From Perkinsus olseni (Eukaryota; Perkinsozoa; Perkinsida; Perkinsidae): a stretch of DNA of 13,767 bases. The translations under genes and the position numbers were made by a program. Under the pieces are notes generated by a model. The model did no database searches and had not been told where the DNA came from. It saw nothing but the letters and a program-made list of their open reading frames with translations. The stretch lies in assembly GCA_013115135.1 (NCBI GenBank), contig JABANP010000873.1, forward strand, positions 1 through 13,767, read 5' to 3'. How positions within the stretch are numbered: the first letter of the stretch is position 1; the number at the start of each line of letters is the position of its first letter. Shown piece after piece: positions 1-8,829 of this stretch.

Positions 1-107
1 CTGTTGCGGTCAGAGTCGAGATGGCTACTCGAAATTCTCGGCACTCACCTCAGCTAAGCTTCCCTGATTGTGCTGATTGCAGGACCTCTTTTGATGCAGC
101 TTTTCGC

Positions 108-2277
108 ATGGCAGATGTAGTAAAAGCAGCGGCTCGTCCTTCGAGATCTGAGAGGAAGAGACCTCAGGCAGCACCGTCGGCTGATTCGGAAGTACTAAGG
201 TGAGCCCGATTCAAATGCTCTCTTCGGGCAAGGTTTGTACGGGGACTTAGGTATCTCATGTCGAAGAAGAGAGTGCGCCGAGCTGTTGCACTCGACTCTG
301 AGGAGAGTAGTCCTGAGGAACGCGAGGCTAGCAGACTATTGCTCCTCTCGTCTATCGGCCATGCTCTATTGGACTCTAGCGAGCAGCATCCAACGGCAGT
401 GAAGTCACCGAGGAATGTTCCCGACGGATTTATCATGCCTTTGAAGCCGAAAGTTTCTAACCACCAACAAGGGCAGAACCATACGGAAATTCCTCGGATG
501 ACCACGAAGTATAATTCGACCAACAGTCGCGACTTGGTACCTCACGAGCTGCCTCCAGAAGCGTTTGGGGAGTATCCAAGTCTCGAGATCCACAACGTAG
601 GGTTGGAGGTCTCGAACCGCCCGCCCGCGCCGTTAGATGGTACTCGCCAGCCCCCCAGTGCTTTGCTGCACATCACTCGTGATCCTCCTGCCGCCTACGA
701 TGACCTGTTTGGGTCTTCGCCGCCGTCTCAACCATCGATCGTACATACGGTCATTCCCTCCAATCGCCCCAAACCATCTGCACGTAATCACAGTCAATCG
801 TCTGTCACAGTTGAATCGTCCGAAACCTCAGAGGATGCCCGACCGAGCTCTCGATTCTCGAGCACTTCACATCAACGACAGCAGGCACTCTCGTCTGTCA
901 CATCAGAGCGGCCTCGTGAGTACAGTGGCGGTCTAGCAAAACCTGCGGGTGCTCAGCAGACCATCGCCAACACAGTAGTAGCGGCCGAGCCACGCCCTGC
1001 CAAGCCGAGGGATGCAGCAGCCAGAGTGGAAGAGCCCGTGGAGACGACTGTGATAAGAGAGAATCAACGACCTTCAGTGGGAGACAAGCCGGATTCCCCA
1101 GATCGGGCCATAGGCGATTCAGCAGCTGAGGCCTCACATGTCCGACCTCTTGCGCCCGCGAAGGGTTCGAAGTTTCCAAGGAGGAGCTCTCATGATCAAC
1201 TGCCGCCTGACGGAAATAACACTTCCGATCGTCCGACCAGCAATGAAGGCCCAGAAGGTTTCGGCGAGGAAGCGAAACCGGCAGCGAAAGCAACTTCTGT
1301 TCTCGACTTGGGTGGAGTCCTTGAATCCGGGGACGATGATGACGGTGTATGTTTCGGCCCTCGTCCTCCAGGGGATCTCAGTCCGGCCGCTATGGGTCTC
1401 ATAGAGGACTACGTACCGGGGCACGAGCAGTGTGTTGTCTAAGCCCCTAGCCTAGGCGGAGGCGGAGGGTCACGTCAGCTTGGTTCGGGGCAGTGGGGAC
1501 CATTCCTGAGGAAGGGCAGGGGCAGTCGCCCCGTCACGGGGCCACGGGGCCCCCCGGGGGCCGCCCCCGTGGCCTCGCCTCCGCCTATTGACAGCGCCGC
1601 TGCCTATGCCAGCGCCAATTCTATGATTCTGGCTCTGCAGTTTCTCGAGCTCTCGCCTTTTCTGTTTTGCGATTCGGGCCGAGGTGGGCATTTGTGAGAT
1701 ATTCCCAAGGTATTACCAATTGAGAGCTACACGAAATCGGAACTCGCGATTCGGGAGTGCTACAACGAACCATGAGCACCACCCAATCTTGCGCACTTGA
1801 AACCCCTAAATTTTTTGCACGGGGCAGAGGTGCGCAGGCACAGGGCAGTGCAAGGAGGCACGGGGCACAGGCATATACTGAGAGGGGGGGCACGGGGCTG
1901 TTTGCCCTCAAATAAGCCTTAGCCAACACACTGGGCACGAGGTCATCGACCTGGACGATTCTGATGGGGAGGAGTCGCCTGCGATGTCTGTGGAGCTGAG
2001 AGATCGGAAGAGTCCTCGGGTGAAAGAATTGACTGAGGATGAGGAAGCTTGTCTATTCGAGGATGCTGGAGGCAACAATGCCAAGCAGGAGAACGCTCCT
2101 CCGCCTGTCGAAGCTGATGCATCGGAGGGTCCGGTTGAGGAGGTAATCGTGATAGATCTGGAGGGCGAAGAGGACGCGGAGGCAGGCCGATTGTCGCCCC
2201 GAGGCAGTGCGTACTCTGTGATCAGCTCGATGGATGCTGCAGACAATAAAGTAGAGGATTTGGGTGAGGCCTCCTAG
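108..2277 (+). CDS. Disordered Ser/Pro-rich protein with C-terminal SUMO-interacting-type motifs, disrupted by a MITE
   Basis: Proposed exons are 108-199, 251-1427 and, after the inserted element, 1942-2277. The first intron (200-250, 51 nt, GTGAGC...TTAG, phase 2) joins two open frames exactly. The codon GAG at 1425-1427 and GTC at 1942-1944 are in the same frame once the element and one target duplicate are removed, giving about 534 residues. As the DNA stands, the frame runs into the element and stops at TAA 1440-1442 (about 427 residues). The protein is hydrophilic, rich in Ser, Pro, Arg and acidic residues, with no recognised domain; I cannot name it. The last exon encodes two hydrophobic-acidic motifs, EVIDLDDSDGEE and EEVIVIDLEGEEDAE, which match the classic SUMO-interacting motif (V/I-x-V/I-D-L plus acids). 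The start is uncertain: ATG 108 follows a possible splice acceptor at 81-82, and an in-frame ATG also lies at 21. Confidence 0.6.
200..250 (+). other. Spliceosomal intron, 51 nt
   Basis: Starts GTGAGC and ends ACTTAG. It contains the TGA that closes the upstream frame. Removing it joins AG|G as one Arg codon and puts the ATG at 258 in frame as an internal methionine. Size and borders match the other introns in the window. Confidence 0.7.
1420..1427. repeat. 8-bp target-site duplication, left copy
   Basis: GGCACGAG directly precedes the CAGTG terminus of the inserted element; an identical copy lies at 1934-1941 directly after its other end. Eight base pairs is the usual duplication length for hAT elements. 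Confidence 0.85.
1428..1933. mobile_element. Non-autonomous hAT-like MITE (506 bp)
   Basis: The left end reads CAGTGTGTTGTCTAAG and the right end, on the other strand, CAGTGTGTTGGCTAAG: 15 of 16 positions agree. It is flanked by the 8-bp duplication GGCACGAG. A CAGTG/CAGGG terminus with 8-bp duplications is the hallmark of the hAT superfamily. No transposase frame is present, so it must have been moved in trans. The interior is very GC-rich on the left, with a long imperfect hairpin (1453-1587), and the motif CACGGGGC recurs at 1535, 1543, 1818, 1859 and 1891, which may be subterminal transposase-binding repeats. It sits inside the coding exon of the surrounding gene and supplies a stop codon from its left terminal repeat. 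Confidence 0.85.
1453..1587. repeat. GC-rich nested inverted repeat inside the MITE
   Basis: Outer arms of 12 bp (TAGGCGGAGGCG at 1453-1464 and its complement at 1576-1587) enclose inner arms of 10 bp (GGCCACGGGG at 1540-1549 and its complement at 1565-1574). It could fold as a strong hairpin or be the remnant of a smaller element within the MITE. Confidence 0.65.
1934..1941. repeat. 8-bp target-site duplication, right copy
   Basis: GGCACGAG, identical to 1420-1427, immediately after the right terminal repeat of the MITE. The host reading frame resumes at GTC 1942. Confidence 0.85.
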
Positions 2278-2401
2278 TCCGGATTGAGAGACGTCTCTGC
2301 ATCTATGTACCACTTATTAACATCAGTCTGTGTTTCTTAACCTTCCGCCGATCTGCGTTCGTTGTTCGCCTCTTCTGGACGGTTTCCTCAGCATTTTTCC
2401 G
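2264..2401 (+). promoter_or_regulatory. Splice-signal-rich junction between two + strand genes
   Basis: A GTGAGG donor-like site lies at 2264, a TTATTAACATCAG branch/acceptor-like string ends at 2326, and a pyrimidine-rich run ends in TTTCCTCAG at 2392, nine bases before the ATG at 2402. I read the last as a 5' leader acceptor (cis, or trans if a spliced leader is used). Read-through splicing from the upstream gene is not excluded: a phase-0 join from GTAGAG (2250) to the 2326 acceptor keeps an open frame. Confidence 0.35.
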
Positions 2402-4424
2402 ATGAAGAAGATCGTCCGTGATTTGACGCGTGCAGCATCCAGCGGTAGTAGCAGTCATCGGCACCACGGAAAGTCGCCAGAGTGGGTGGAGGATGGCCAT
2501 CGATGCTCCCTGGGCTTAGTTCAAGCCTTCTGCTCAGAGACCACAGTGTGGGTTCGTCCGAGGTCGTCGACTTGCGGGGGCGAGTATCTCAGCTGGAGAG
2601 CGAGCTGTCGACGGCGAAAGATACGGTCAGGCTGCAGAAAGAACAGGTACTATGGGAGAGTTCGCCGGTGCTCGTGCCGCACTGCGAAGGATATCTTAGC
2701 TGGACAAGAGCCTGATGGAGTACACATCAGCCTTGCAGCGAATAGTATCACTAGAAAAGACGATCGAGGCCAAGAGAGATGTCGAAGAGCAGAACGAACA
2801 GCTTCAAGAGAGGGTCATCCCTGATGGGCGAAGCGTATCAACGACTGGGTGGAGCCCCTCAGGTAATCGAGCTGATAAGCGAAAGTCAGGACAGCACCGG
2901 GCCGTCCATCGTGGAGACTAAAAGTCTAGGGCCTCTGTCTCTGGAGGAAGCTGCCATGATTATAGATGCCCAGCAGCAGCCGGTCGACCTATGTGAGAAG
3001 CTCCTCCCGCTGTTGCTCGACAAGGGCTCTTCGCAGGCTCGAAGGCCGTGGTGAAGCTGACGGATGGCTCGGAGGTCTCGCTGGATGATGCAGCGACTAG
3101 GATTAGTGACATGGTCCGTGAGGTGGCGTCGCCCCTGCGGTCTTATGCTGCCTTCAGGAGAAAAGATTGTCGAACTTGGTGTTGATCGAGGATCCTATGA
3201 AGCCTGGCCGGCGATGGTATGGCGAACGAGAGCTGCAGGAGTGTCTCGACGCCGTCTGCGCTAATCAGACAAGGTTGGAGGTGATAGGGCATAGGCTCGG
3301 CCCGTCCTTAGCTCACGCGGTGCTCCTGGATCCATCGAGGCGGTCATACTGCTATCCTCAAGTCGTTGCCAGCGGGGGGGCAGCCTACGATGCCTACCTG
3401 CTGTTGTACTTTCGACTGTCAGGCCGTCGCCAGCTCGTCCTCCTTCTCTTCGGAGGCGTGCACCGGTGAGGCGTCCTGGGTGAATGATACCGCTGTATTG
3501 TGTGAGAACAGGTACTGATGTCAATGAGAATGTGAGTCGTGAAGAAGCTCCTCGGCTGCGTCGCTCGATTGCCGAGCTTGGGCGCGATGAGGGTGAGCCG
3601 CGGAAAGCTGCGGCATCGATGCGTTATCGGGGACTACTGAAAAGGTGAAGAGCGAGTCGATGCAAGGCACAGCACTGCCGAGAAGGACGAGTCGAAGATG
3701 CGCAACGGTGTCAAGTGGCTGGAAGGTGATGACGGGTGGGCGGTCTCTCGCCACGGGGAATTCGGTATTCGCGAGGTATCAGTCTCGGCTATGATGTGCT
3801 ACACAATAGCCGTGAACGTTAATCGTTGCGTAGTTCCCGGCAGAAAGAGCCGCTTCAGGTGGGGCGGCAGTGCGCGACGAAGATACTCTGGTTCAGGACG
3901 ATAAGCAGCCAGCGGAATCGGCTGGGGTATCTTGATGGGGTCGAGGCCGACTCACGGAGCTCGCGACTCTGTCAGGACCTTGAACGCCATCTTATCAATG
4001 CGATGGAAGACCATCTTATGCGACGACAAGTCCACCTAGACAGGGCACTGGGGTGAGATGGTGTAATTCTGTTGGTGTATCTCATCGTTCTTAATCAGAT
4101 TCAGTCTCGCTAGCAAAATGATGGAGGCAGCGGCATCATCGTCAGCGGGTGGTGACACAGAGGAGCTTGTGATGCAACTACAACAGGAAATCGCGATCAA
4201 GACTAAGTCAGCTCACTGCGGTTGTTCGAGCGCATGACTCTAATCGTGGTCCCCAGGCTATGCGATCAACTTGCATTGCGCCTCGCTGACTGTCAATCTG
4301 CAATGCTTCACAAGAGCTTGCAAAGGGGAACGGGAAGGGTAAGTTGACGACCGAACGAGGATCGGCAATAGACTGTCGCCAACAGTATCGTTATATCTCT
4401 CCGCAGGCTATCCTGGCCCTCTGA
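2402..4424 (+). CDS. Unknown coiled-coil protein, about 14 exons
   Basis: Exons proposed: 2402-2481, 2520-2646, 2700-2813, 2863-2992, 3037-3113, 3158-3361, 3423-3465, 3512-3592, 3645-3775, 3834-3926, 3976-4052, 4099-4206, 4257-4338, 4407-4424. They sum to 1365 nt (454 residues plus stop), and every join keeps phase. Introns are 38-68 nt, mostly GTGAG/GTAAG/GTAC donors with TNAG or CAG acceptors; three donors begin GTCATC, GTCCGT and GTCGTT. The product is charged and largely helical: the second and third exons give heptad-like stretches (VSQLESELSTAKDTV, ALQRIVSLEKTIEAKRDVEE), and helical segments recur to the C-terminus (LERHLINAMEDHLM). I see no catalytic motif, signal peptide or membrane segment and do not recognise the family; a structural or scaffold role is only a guess. 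The 3362-3422 intron is the least certain: other phase-compatible joins exist at 3268-3298 and 3322-3364. Confidence 0.6.
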
Positions 4425-5161
4425 AGCATCCGAGTTGGCTAGTACATGTTATGTTCCATTGCCTAAGCTGTGTTCCTCATGGTCAGTAGCTATTGAGTTA
4501 TTGTTACAGACGAGAGAGAAGCAGGAGTATATATATGCCCCCGGTTACACGCAACTGACGTTGCACTCAACTGTGCGGACCATATTTGTTCAACTTCATA
4601 GTAAAATGAAAAAATATTTGCGGAATTCACAGAAGTAATCAACAAAGTAACTGTTAACGGGAACGAAAGTTCCCACACAATGACCGAGACACCCCTCCTA
4701 CCGCTCAATATGCAGTCCGTAGTGGAATTGGAAAGCACGTGTGCTTAGAGGCACAGTTCGAGCCGGAGTCGTTACCTCACCTTGCTCGTCCTCTATTTTG
4801 TGTTTGGCACACAGCTCTGTCGGTCTCAGCTAGCGGCAGGCGTCAGCCCATTGCAGGACTCTTGTGCGCTCCCTGGCCATTAGTTCCACGCATGCTGTGA
4901 CGCTCAGACCAGTTACTGTGGCGAGTGTGTCCAACACGCCGATTTTTCTCTCTCTTTGTACGGGGCAGGTTCAGCGTCCGATTCATTGATGTATATCGGC
5001 ATAGTGCCCCGTCGTGCTTGGTCGGCGGTTGTATATGGATATTGGCAATATCATATTGCTGTATATCTGCTTAATCGAGCCGCTGAGTCAAAATGATAGC
5101 CCAATCCTGTGGTGTCTTGTGTTCGAGTCGATGTTTGGCACGCGAAGTCAATGAACTGTAT
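4425..5161. other. Intergenic region without a recognised gene
   Basis: This stretch follows the coiled-coil gene. Short open frames here (for example 4435-4638) have no coding character and no splice partners. It contains an AT-rich patch and a perfect 7-bp-arm palindrome, GATATTG-G-CAATATC, at 5038-5052. No tRNA or protein gene is seen. Confidence 0.5.
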
Positions 5162-5286
5162 AATGCAGCATGCATAAGTGAGGCGGCCACTAGGCCACAC
5201 GGGGCGACAACGGCAATCGAACGATTGAAGCGGTGATGGAGGACTGATTGCCGTGGCGTTGTGGCCTCACCTCTGCATGCTGCATT
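5162..5286. repeat. Foldback/MITE-like inverted repeat (about 125 bp)
   Basis: AATGCAGCATGCA at 5162-5174 is exactly complementary to 5274-5286. Pairing continues with few mismatches through GTGAGGC, then after a small offset through GGCCACA and CGGCAATC, leaving a loop around 5220-5243. The whole segment could fold as one long hairpin. No clear flanking duplication is visible, so mobility is unproven; a structured RNA or silencing precursor is another reading. Confidence 0.6.
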
Positions 5287-5412
5287 CTTTCGTTACAGTC
5301 TGTGTCTCCCCCAGTCTCCATCGCATAATTCATTCGCAACAACACGACACAACAGAAGATTGACAAAACGATTTTGTCCTCGTTGTATTCACTACACAAA
5401 GAAAAAAAGCAA

Positions 5413-5451
5413 ACTGAGACTGCGACCCGATTCCAGGCTGCTCGTCTCAGT
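5413..5451 (-). terminator. Hairpin in the 3' flank of the nucleoside phosphorylase gene
   Basis: ACTGAGAC at 5413-5420 and GTCTCAGT at 5444-5451 form an 8-bp stem with a 23-nt loop, 29-67 nt beyond the stop codon on the minus strand. It would lie in the 3' UTR and might act in 3' end formation or mRNA stability; this is inference. Confidence 0.3.
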
Positions 5452-5479
5452 CTTAGGAGTAAACTCAGTGGAAATATAA

Positions 5480-6229
5480 TTACAGATTCTCCAAGACAAC
5501 GCGCTTAGCGACGTTAATACCGGTCTTGATCATGCGCTCCTTACCGTTGGTGACGGTGGTTCCAGCCGGATCGTAGTCACCCTCATCCCACTTGAGAGGG
5601 CAGCCGTCAACGGTTGAAACAGCAGCGGCACGAATACCTCTGATAGAGGCAACTGCGAACAAAGCAGAGTTCTCCATCTCCACACCGATAGCACCAGCAG
5701 CGGCGTTACTGGCCAAGGTCTGCTCAACAGCAGGGCTGGGGTAGAAGACGGCGGAGGCGAGAGTGATACCGAAGTGGACACGCTCGTAGCCAAGAGACTT
5801 AGCTGTATCACGCATAGCAATGCAAAGAGCGGGATCAGCCACGCAGGGGAAGCCAGCGGGGACAAGATACTGGGAAACACCATCCTCAGCACCAGAGCCA
5901 GTAGTGACAATCAAATCACCCTGCTTGATGGTATCAGGCCTCAACGAACCGGCAGTTCCGAGGCGCATGATGACCTTAGCACCGCACTTGATGAGCTCCT
6001 CGAAGCAGATAGCACAGCCGGGGCCACCAACACCGTGGGAGGCGACGGAGAACTTGGCACCTTCGAACTCGACATTGTAGGTGCGGTACTCCCTGTTGTA
6101 GGCAAGCTCCTCATAAGAGTCACAGTACTTGGTGGCAATCAACTCAGCACGGCCGGGGTCACCAACCACGCAGACAACAGAGTTGATGGAACCTTCCTTG
6201 ATCTTGAGATGAGGGGCTTCGTAGACCAT
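5480..6229 (-). CDS. PNP: Purine/uridine nucleoside phosphorylase, apicomplexan type
   Basis: Single open frame of 249 residues. This PNP/UDP phosphorylase (hexameric NP-I family) splits purine nucleosides or uridine with phosphate into base and ribose-1-phosphate, for cytosolic salvage. The length matches Plasmodium PNP, and the key positions are visible: H7, GDPGR at 23-27 (phosphate loop), R46, SHGVGGPG at 64-71, R89 with GTAGS at 91-95, the ribose-binding E184-M185-E186, D208 (the position of the purine N7 acid) and W214 in the CPLKWDEGDYD loop. D208 favours purine over uridine specificity, but this is not decisive. No introns interrupt it, unlike its neighbours. Codon choice is also more biased (many AAG, GTC, GCC and CTC codons), as expected for a highly expressed gene. 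The start is supported by a clean acceptor TTTTGTCTTTCAG ending at 6265, leaving a 35-nt leader. Confidence 0.93.
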   Translation of the reverse strand: MVYEAPHLKIKEGSINSVVCVVGDPGRAELIATKYCDSYEELAYNREYRTYNVEFEGAKFSVASHGVGGPGCAICFEELIKCGAKVIMRLGTAGSLRPDTIKQGDLIVTTGSGAEDGVSQYLVPAGFPCVADPALCIAMRDTAKSLGYERVHFGITLASAVFYPSPAVEQTLASNAAAGAIGVEMENSALFAVASIRGIRAAAVSTVDGCPLKWDEGDYDPAGTTVTNGKERMIKTGINVAKRVVLENL

Positions 6230-6264
6230 GGTCGTAAACAGGAAGTTTTAGAAACAATAAAGAA

Positions 6265-6277
6265 CTGAAAGACAAAA
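6265..6277 (-). promoter_or_regulatory. Leader splice acceptor of the PNP gene
   Basis: On the minus strand TTTTGTCTTTCAG is a strong pyrimidine-tract acceptor 35 nt before the ATG. It serves either a 5' UTR intron or spliced-leader trans-splicing, which is known in Perkinsus and dinoflagellates. The sequence cannot tell which. Confidence 0.5.
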
Positions 6278-6994
6278 ATATGCACCAGATTACCCACTTG
6301 AGCCACACTCAAACGACTTCGGTGGAGAGCTCACCATGATGACGTTTCGCTATTACGGCGCTAGCAGCTAAGCCTTAGCTCGGACGCCACACAACGCCTG
6401 TCACGTCCTCTGCGCACCTTGTGCACTCGTTGGTGGTTAGTTCAGTCCTAGCAATTGAATTGAGTCTCTTTGGCGTAAAGATCAAGCAGTGAAGCACGAT
6501 CCATCTTTAGGTTAACTAATTCGTCAAAGCTTGATTTTGCTCAATTCGCCCGCCTTCCTGTGAAACCGTTTTGGAGGGAACTATGGGTCCGGCAAGCGAC
6601 AGGCCAATCCGAACTCTCGAGTCCGCATGCGATTAGATACAGTACAGAACTTAAGGGCTGACAAATGGTGGAAAGTTGCTGCCGCATGCATTCGAGCGGC
6701 GGCGATGTCAATCCTCGGCTCCAGTCAACTCCAATTCAAGCCCGTGTATGGCCCCCTTACGTTGTAGAGACTCATCAGTCGCGATTGAGGCCAATTCGTT
6801 GGTATTAGAACGTGAAGGCGGGAAATCATTCAGAAGCATCATGTAAATCCCCCAAAGTCAGCTGCTGAGAGTTTCGTGGCGCGCGGTCATCAAAAGGTCG
6901 ATGCTGAGACACGGCCGGGCATCGGCCACGAATGCTATTTCGGTTGTCATCCGGGTCCTGTAGATACCTTCTCTTTCTTGTTTCTAACTTCTGA
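6278..6994. other. Divergent intergenic region between PNP (-) and RING-SAP gene (+)
   Basis: No gene is seen. The promoters of both flanking genes should lie here, but no core element can be assigned. A perfect palindrome AGCTAAG-C-CTTAGCT occurs at 6366-6380. A pyrimidine-rich run (6969-6992) precedes the ATG at 6995. Confidence 0.45.
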
Positions 6995-8829
6995 ATGGAT
7001 TTCGGAGCATGGCTTGGCAATGTTATAGGGAGCTCCAGATACGCCGCTGAGGCCCAGGCGAGAGCAGAGGCCGATGCGGAACGAAGATACCGGCGGGCCC
7101 AAGAATCTCGCCGACAGCAGAATGCGGCAGCCGCTTCTAATTTTGCTTTTCCGTAGCATAGGGTGGGTATAGCTCCTTTTCCCTACCACACTTTGCCCTA
7201 CGTCGTAGAGGCTGCGCGAGTGTAACCACACGAGCAGCGGCAGAATTACACAATTTACCGCACAGGCGATTGTTAGCGTCTAAGAAATTCAGCCCTCCGC
7301 TGCCGATAGCATCTGAGTTTGTCCGAACCATCTGTGGTGAAACTACGTCTTGCGACGTTTCCTCGCGAATTGTATGTAATACTCCAAGCTACTTCTACAT
7401 AGTAGCATCGTCGGTCGGTCTTTATACGGACATTCCGGCGCTTTCGGATCAGATTCGATCCATTCGGTGCCTTCGACCTGGGTGATCCGTTTGGTATGGA
7501 TCAGCCCCAGCAGCCTCGAAGGGAGTCCCATGCCCCTCCGCCGGCTAGTTCTACTGCAATACAGGGTCTACCACAGGTAGCATGAATCTAAGGGGACTAC
7601 ATGCAGCACTTGAAATGGTAATTAGGTTGTTATCACTCCCGAAGATATCAGCGAGGATGCTGCAAATAATCAAGAGTGCAGCATTTGCCTTGAGAAGCAG
7701 CATGTTGGCAATAAGGCAACCAAGCTGCCTTGTGGGCATATCTTTTGCACGGGTACTATTAAATGCTTGTTTCCATTACTCGGACACCTTAAGGGTCGTC
7801 GGAGGTCTCGAGCCGTGCCCTGTCTCATTCATAGTGTTATGACTGTCAGGGTGTATCGTCCCATGGTTGCGTAAGAACTGTACTTGCCCGGTTTGCCGCT
7901 ACGAGCTCCCTACGAACGATGCGCGGTTCGAGGCCGGACGCAAGGATCGGATGAAACTGCGGAAGATGAGGTAGTATCTCGTGGGAAGTCGGTTGGAATA
8001 CGGGAGCCGTCCTGAACTGCTTCAGCGTCGAGGAGAGAGAACTCTGCGTGCGGCGATGGTGTAGCATCGCGCACCCGTCATTCAGGTTCCGCAAGCGTGA
8101 TTTGCAGAACATGTCGGTACGCGGCCTACGACAACTGATGGACGAGCTTGGAGTCTCAGCCGAGGGTTGCCTCGAGAAGTCCGAGCTGTTGGACCGACTG
8201 GAAGACTCGTCGCGTGTGGAGCTCATTCCTGAATGTGAGGAGATATGAGTGTCCTTCAAAAGCGGCAGTTGCCGTGGCACATTCAGGCCCATCGATCTCC
8301 GCTCACCCTCATGTATACACGAAGTCGCAGTTGATGTCAATGACGGTGCCCGAGATCAAGGACCTCATGGCTCGGTGCAACTTAGCTTTACCTGAAGAAG
8401 CTGTAGAGAAAGAACAGCTTCTTCGAATGCTAGTCAGTGTAAGTGAACCTTCATGCACTGATCGACTTCTGTGGTGACTTTTGCTTTTTCAGAGCGGTCG
8501 AGTTATTGTGAGCACCGATGATTCGACAGATGATGCCGGCGTGCCCGATTCCGGCAGCAACCAGGCCGGTGACTCTGGGAAGTATACGCTAGAGTCTCTG
8601 CGCTCTATGCGTGTCAAAGACTTGAAGAATCTCATAGCTGCCAAGGGGGTACTATACACTGGGCGATTCGCAGGCGCTTGCTGAACATTCATTCGGATCC
8701 TTCTGATTTGAGCTGTGGTCATTGTCTGACTTCTGTTATGGTTCTCATTGGCAGGGATCGTCAAGTGACTGTGTGGAGAAGGCTGACCTAGTCCAGAGAT
8801 TGATTTCCTTGGGTGCTTTGCGGCAATGA
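6995..8829 (+). CDS. RING-finger (C3HC4) protein with three SAP-like repeats; probable E3 ubiquitin ligase
   Basis: Exons proposed: 6995-7152, 7453-7576, 7626-7752, 7850-7970, 8026-8213, 8269-8438, 8493-8648, 8755-8829; total 1119 nt, 372 residues, all phases agree. Residues 1-52 are an Ala/Arg/Glu-rich helix, followed by a Gly/Phe/Pro-rich linker. The RING has C112-x2-C115, C130-G-H132, C135-x2-C138, then W142 and C149-P-V-C152, a complete zinc-binding set with the E2-contact Trp. Three related repeats follow (about 203-235, 261-295 and 329-366), each of the form L-x2-M-x-V-x2-[LI]-x2-L-[MI] ... EK-x2-L-[LV]-x-[RM]-L. They resemble SAP motifs, which bind DNA or protein; RNF34/rififylin pair SAP-like and RING domains in the opposite order. 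Role inferred: ubiquitin ligase, possibly nuclear. Introns are 49-55 nt except 7153-7452 (300 nt), 7753-7849 (97) and 8649-8754 (106). An alternative exon inside the 300-nt intron, starting at 7291, is possible but reads poorly. Confidence 0.75.

Noticed and set aside
898..1424. Minus-strand frames of 96 and 131 codons opposite the Ser/Pro-rich exon
   Set aside because: They arise from GC-rich composition opposite a long exon; no domain or splice support.
4435..4638. 67-codon frame in the intergenic region
   Set aside because: No homology, no splice partners, and composition like the surrounding non-coding DNA.
5774..6268. 164-codon open frame on the plus strand opposite PNP
   Set aside because: Antisense shadow of a well-supported enzyme gene; no independent coding features.
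6430..6465. A-box-like string (TTAGTTCAGTCCTAGCA) suggesting another tRNA
   Set aside because: No cloverleaf and no B box follow.
7846..8340. 164-codon minus-strand frame over the RING-SAP exons
   Set aside because: Shadow of the RING and first SAP-like exons, whose plus-strand motifs are unmistakable.
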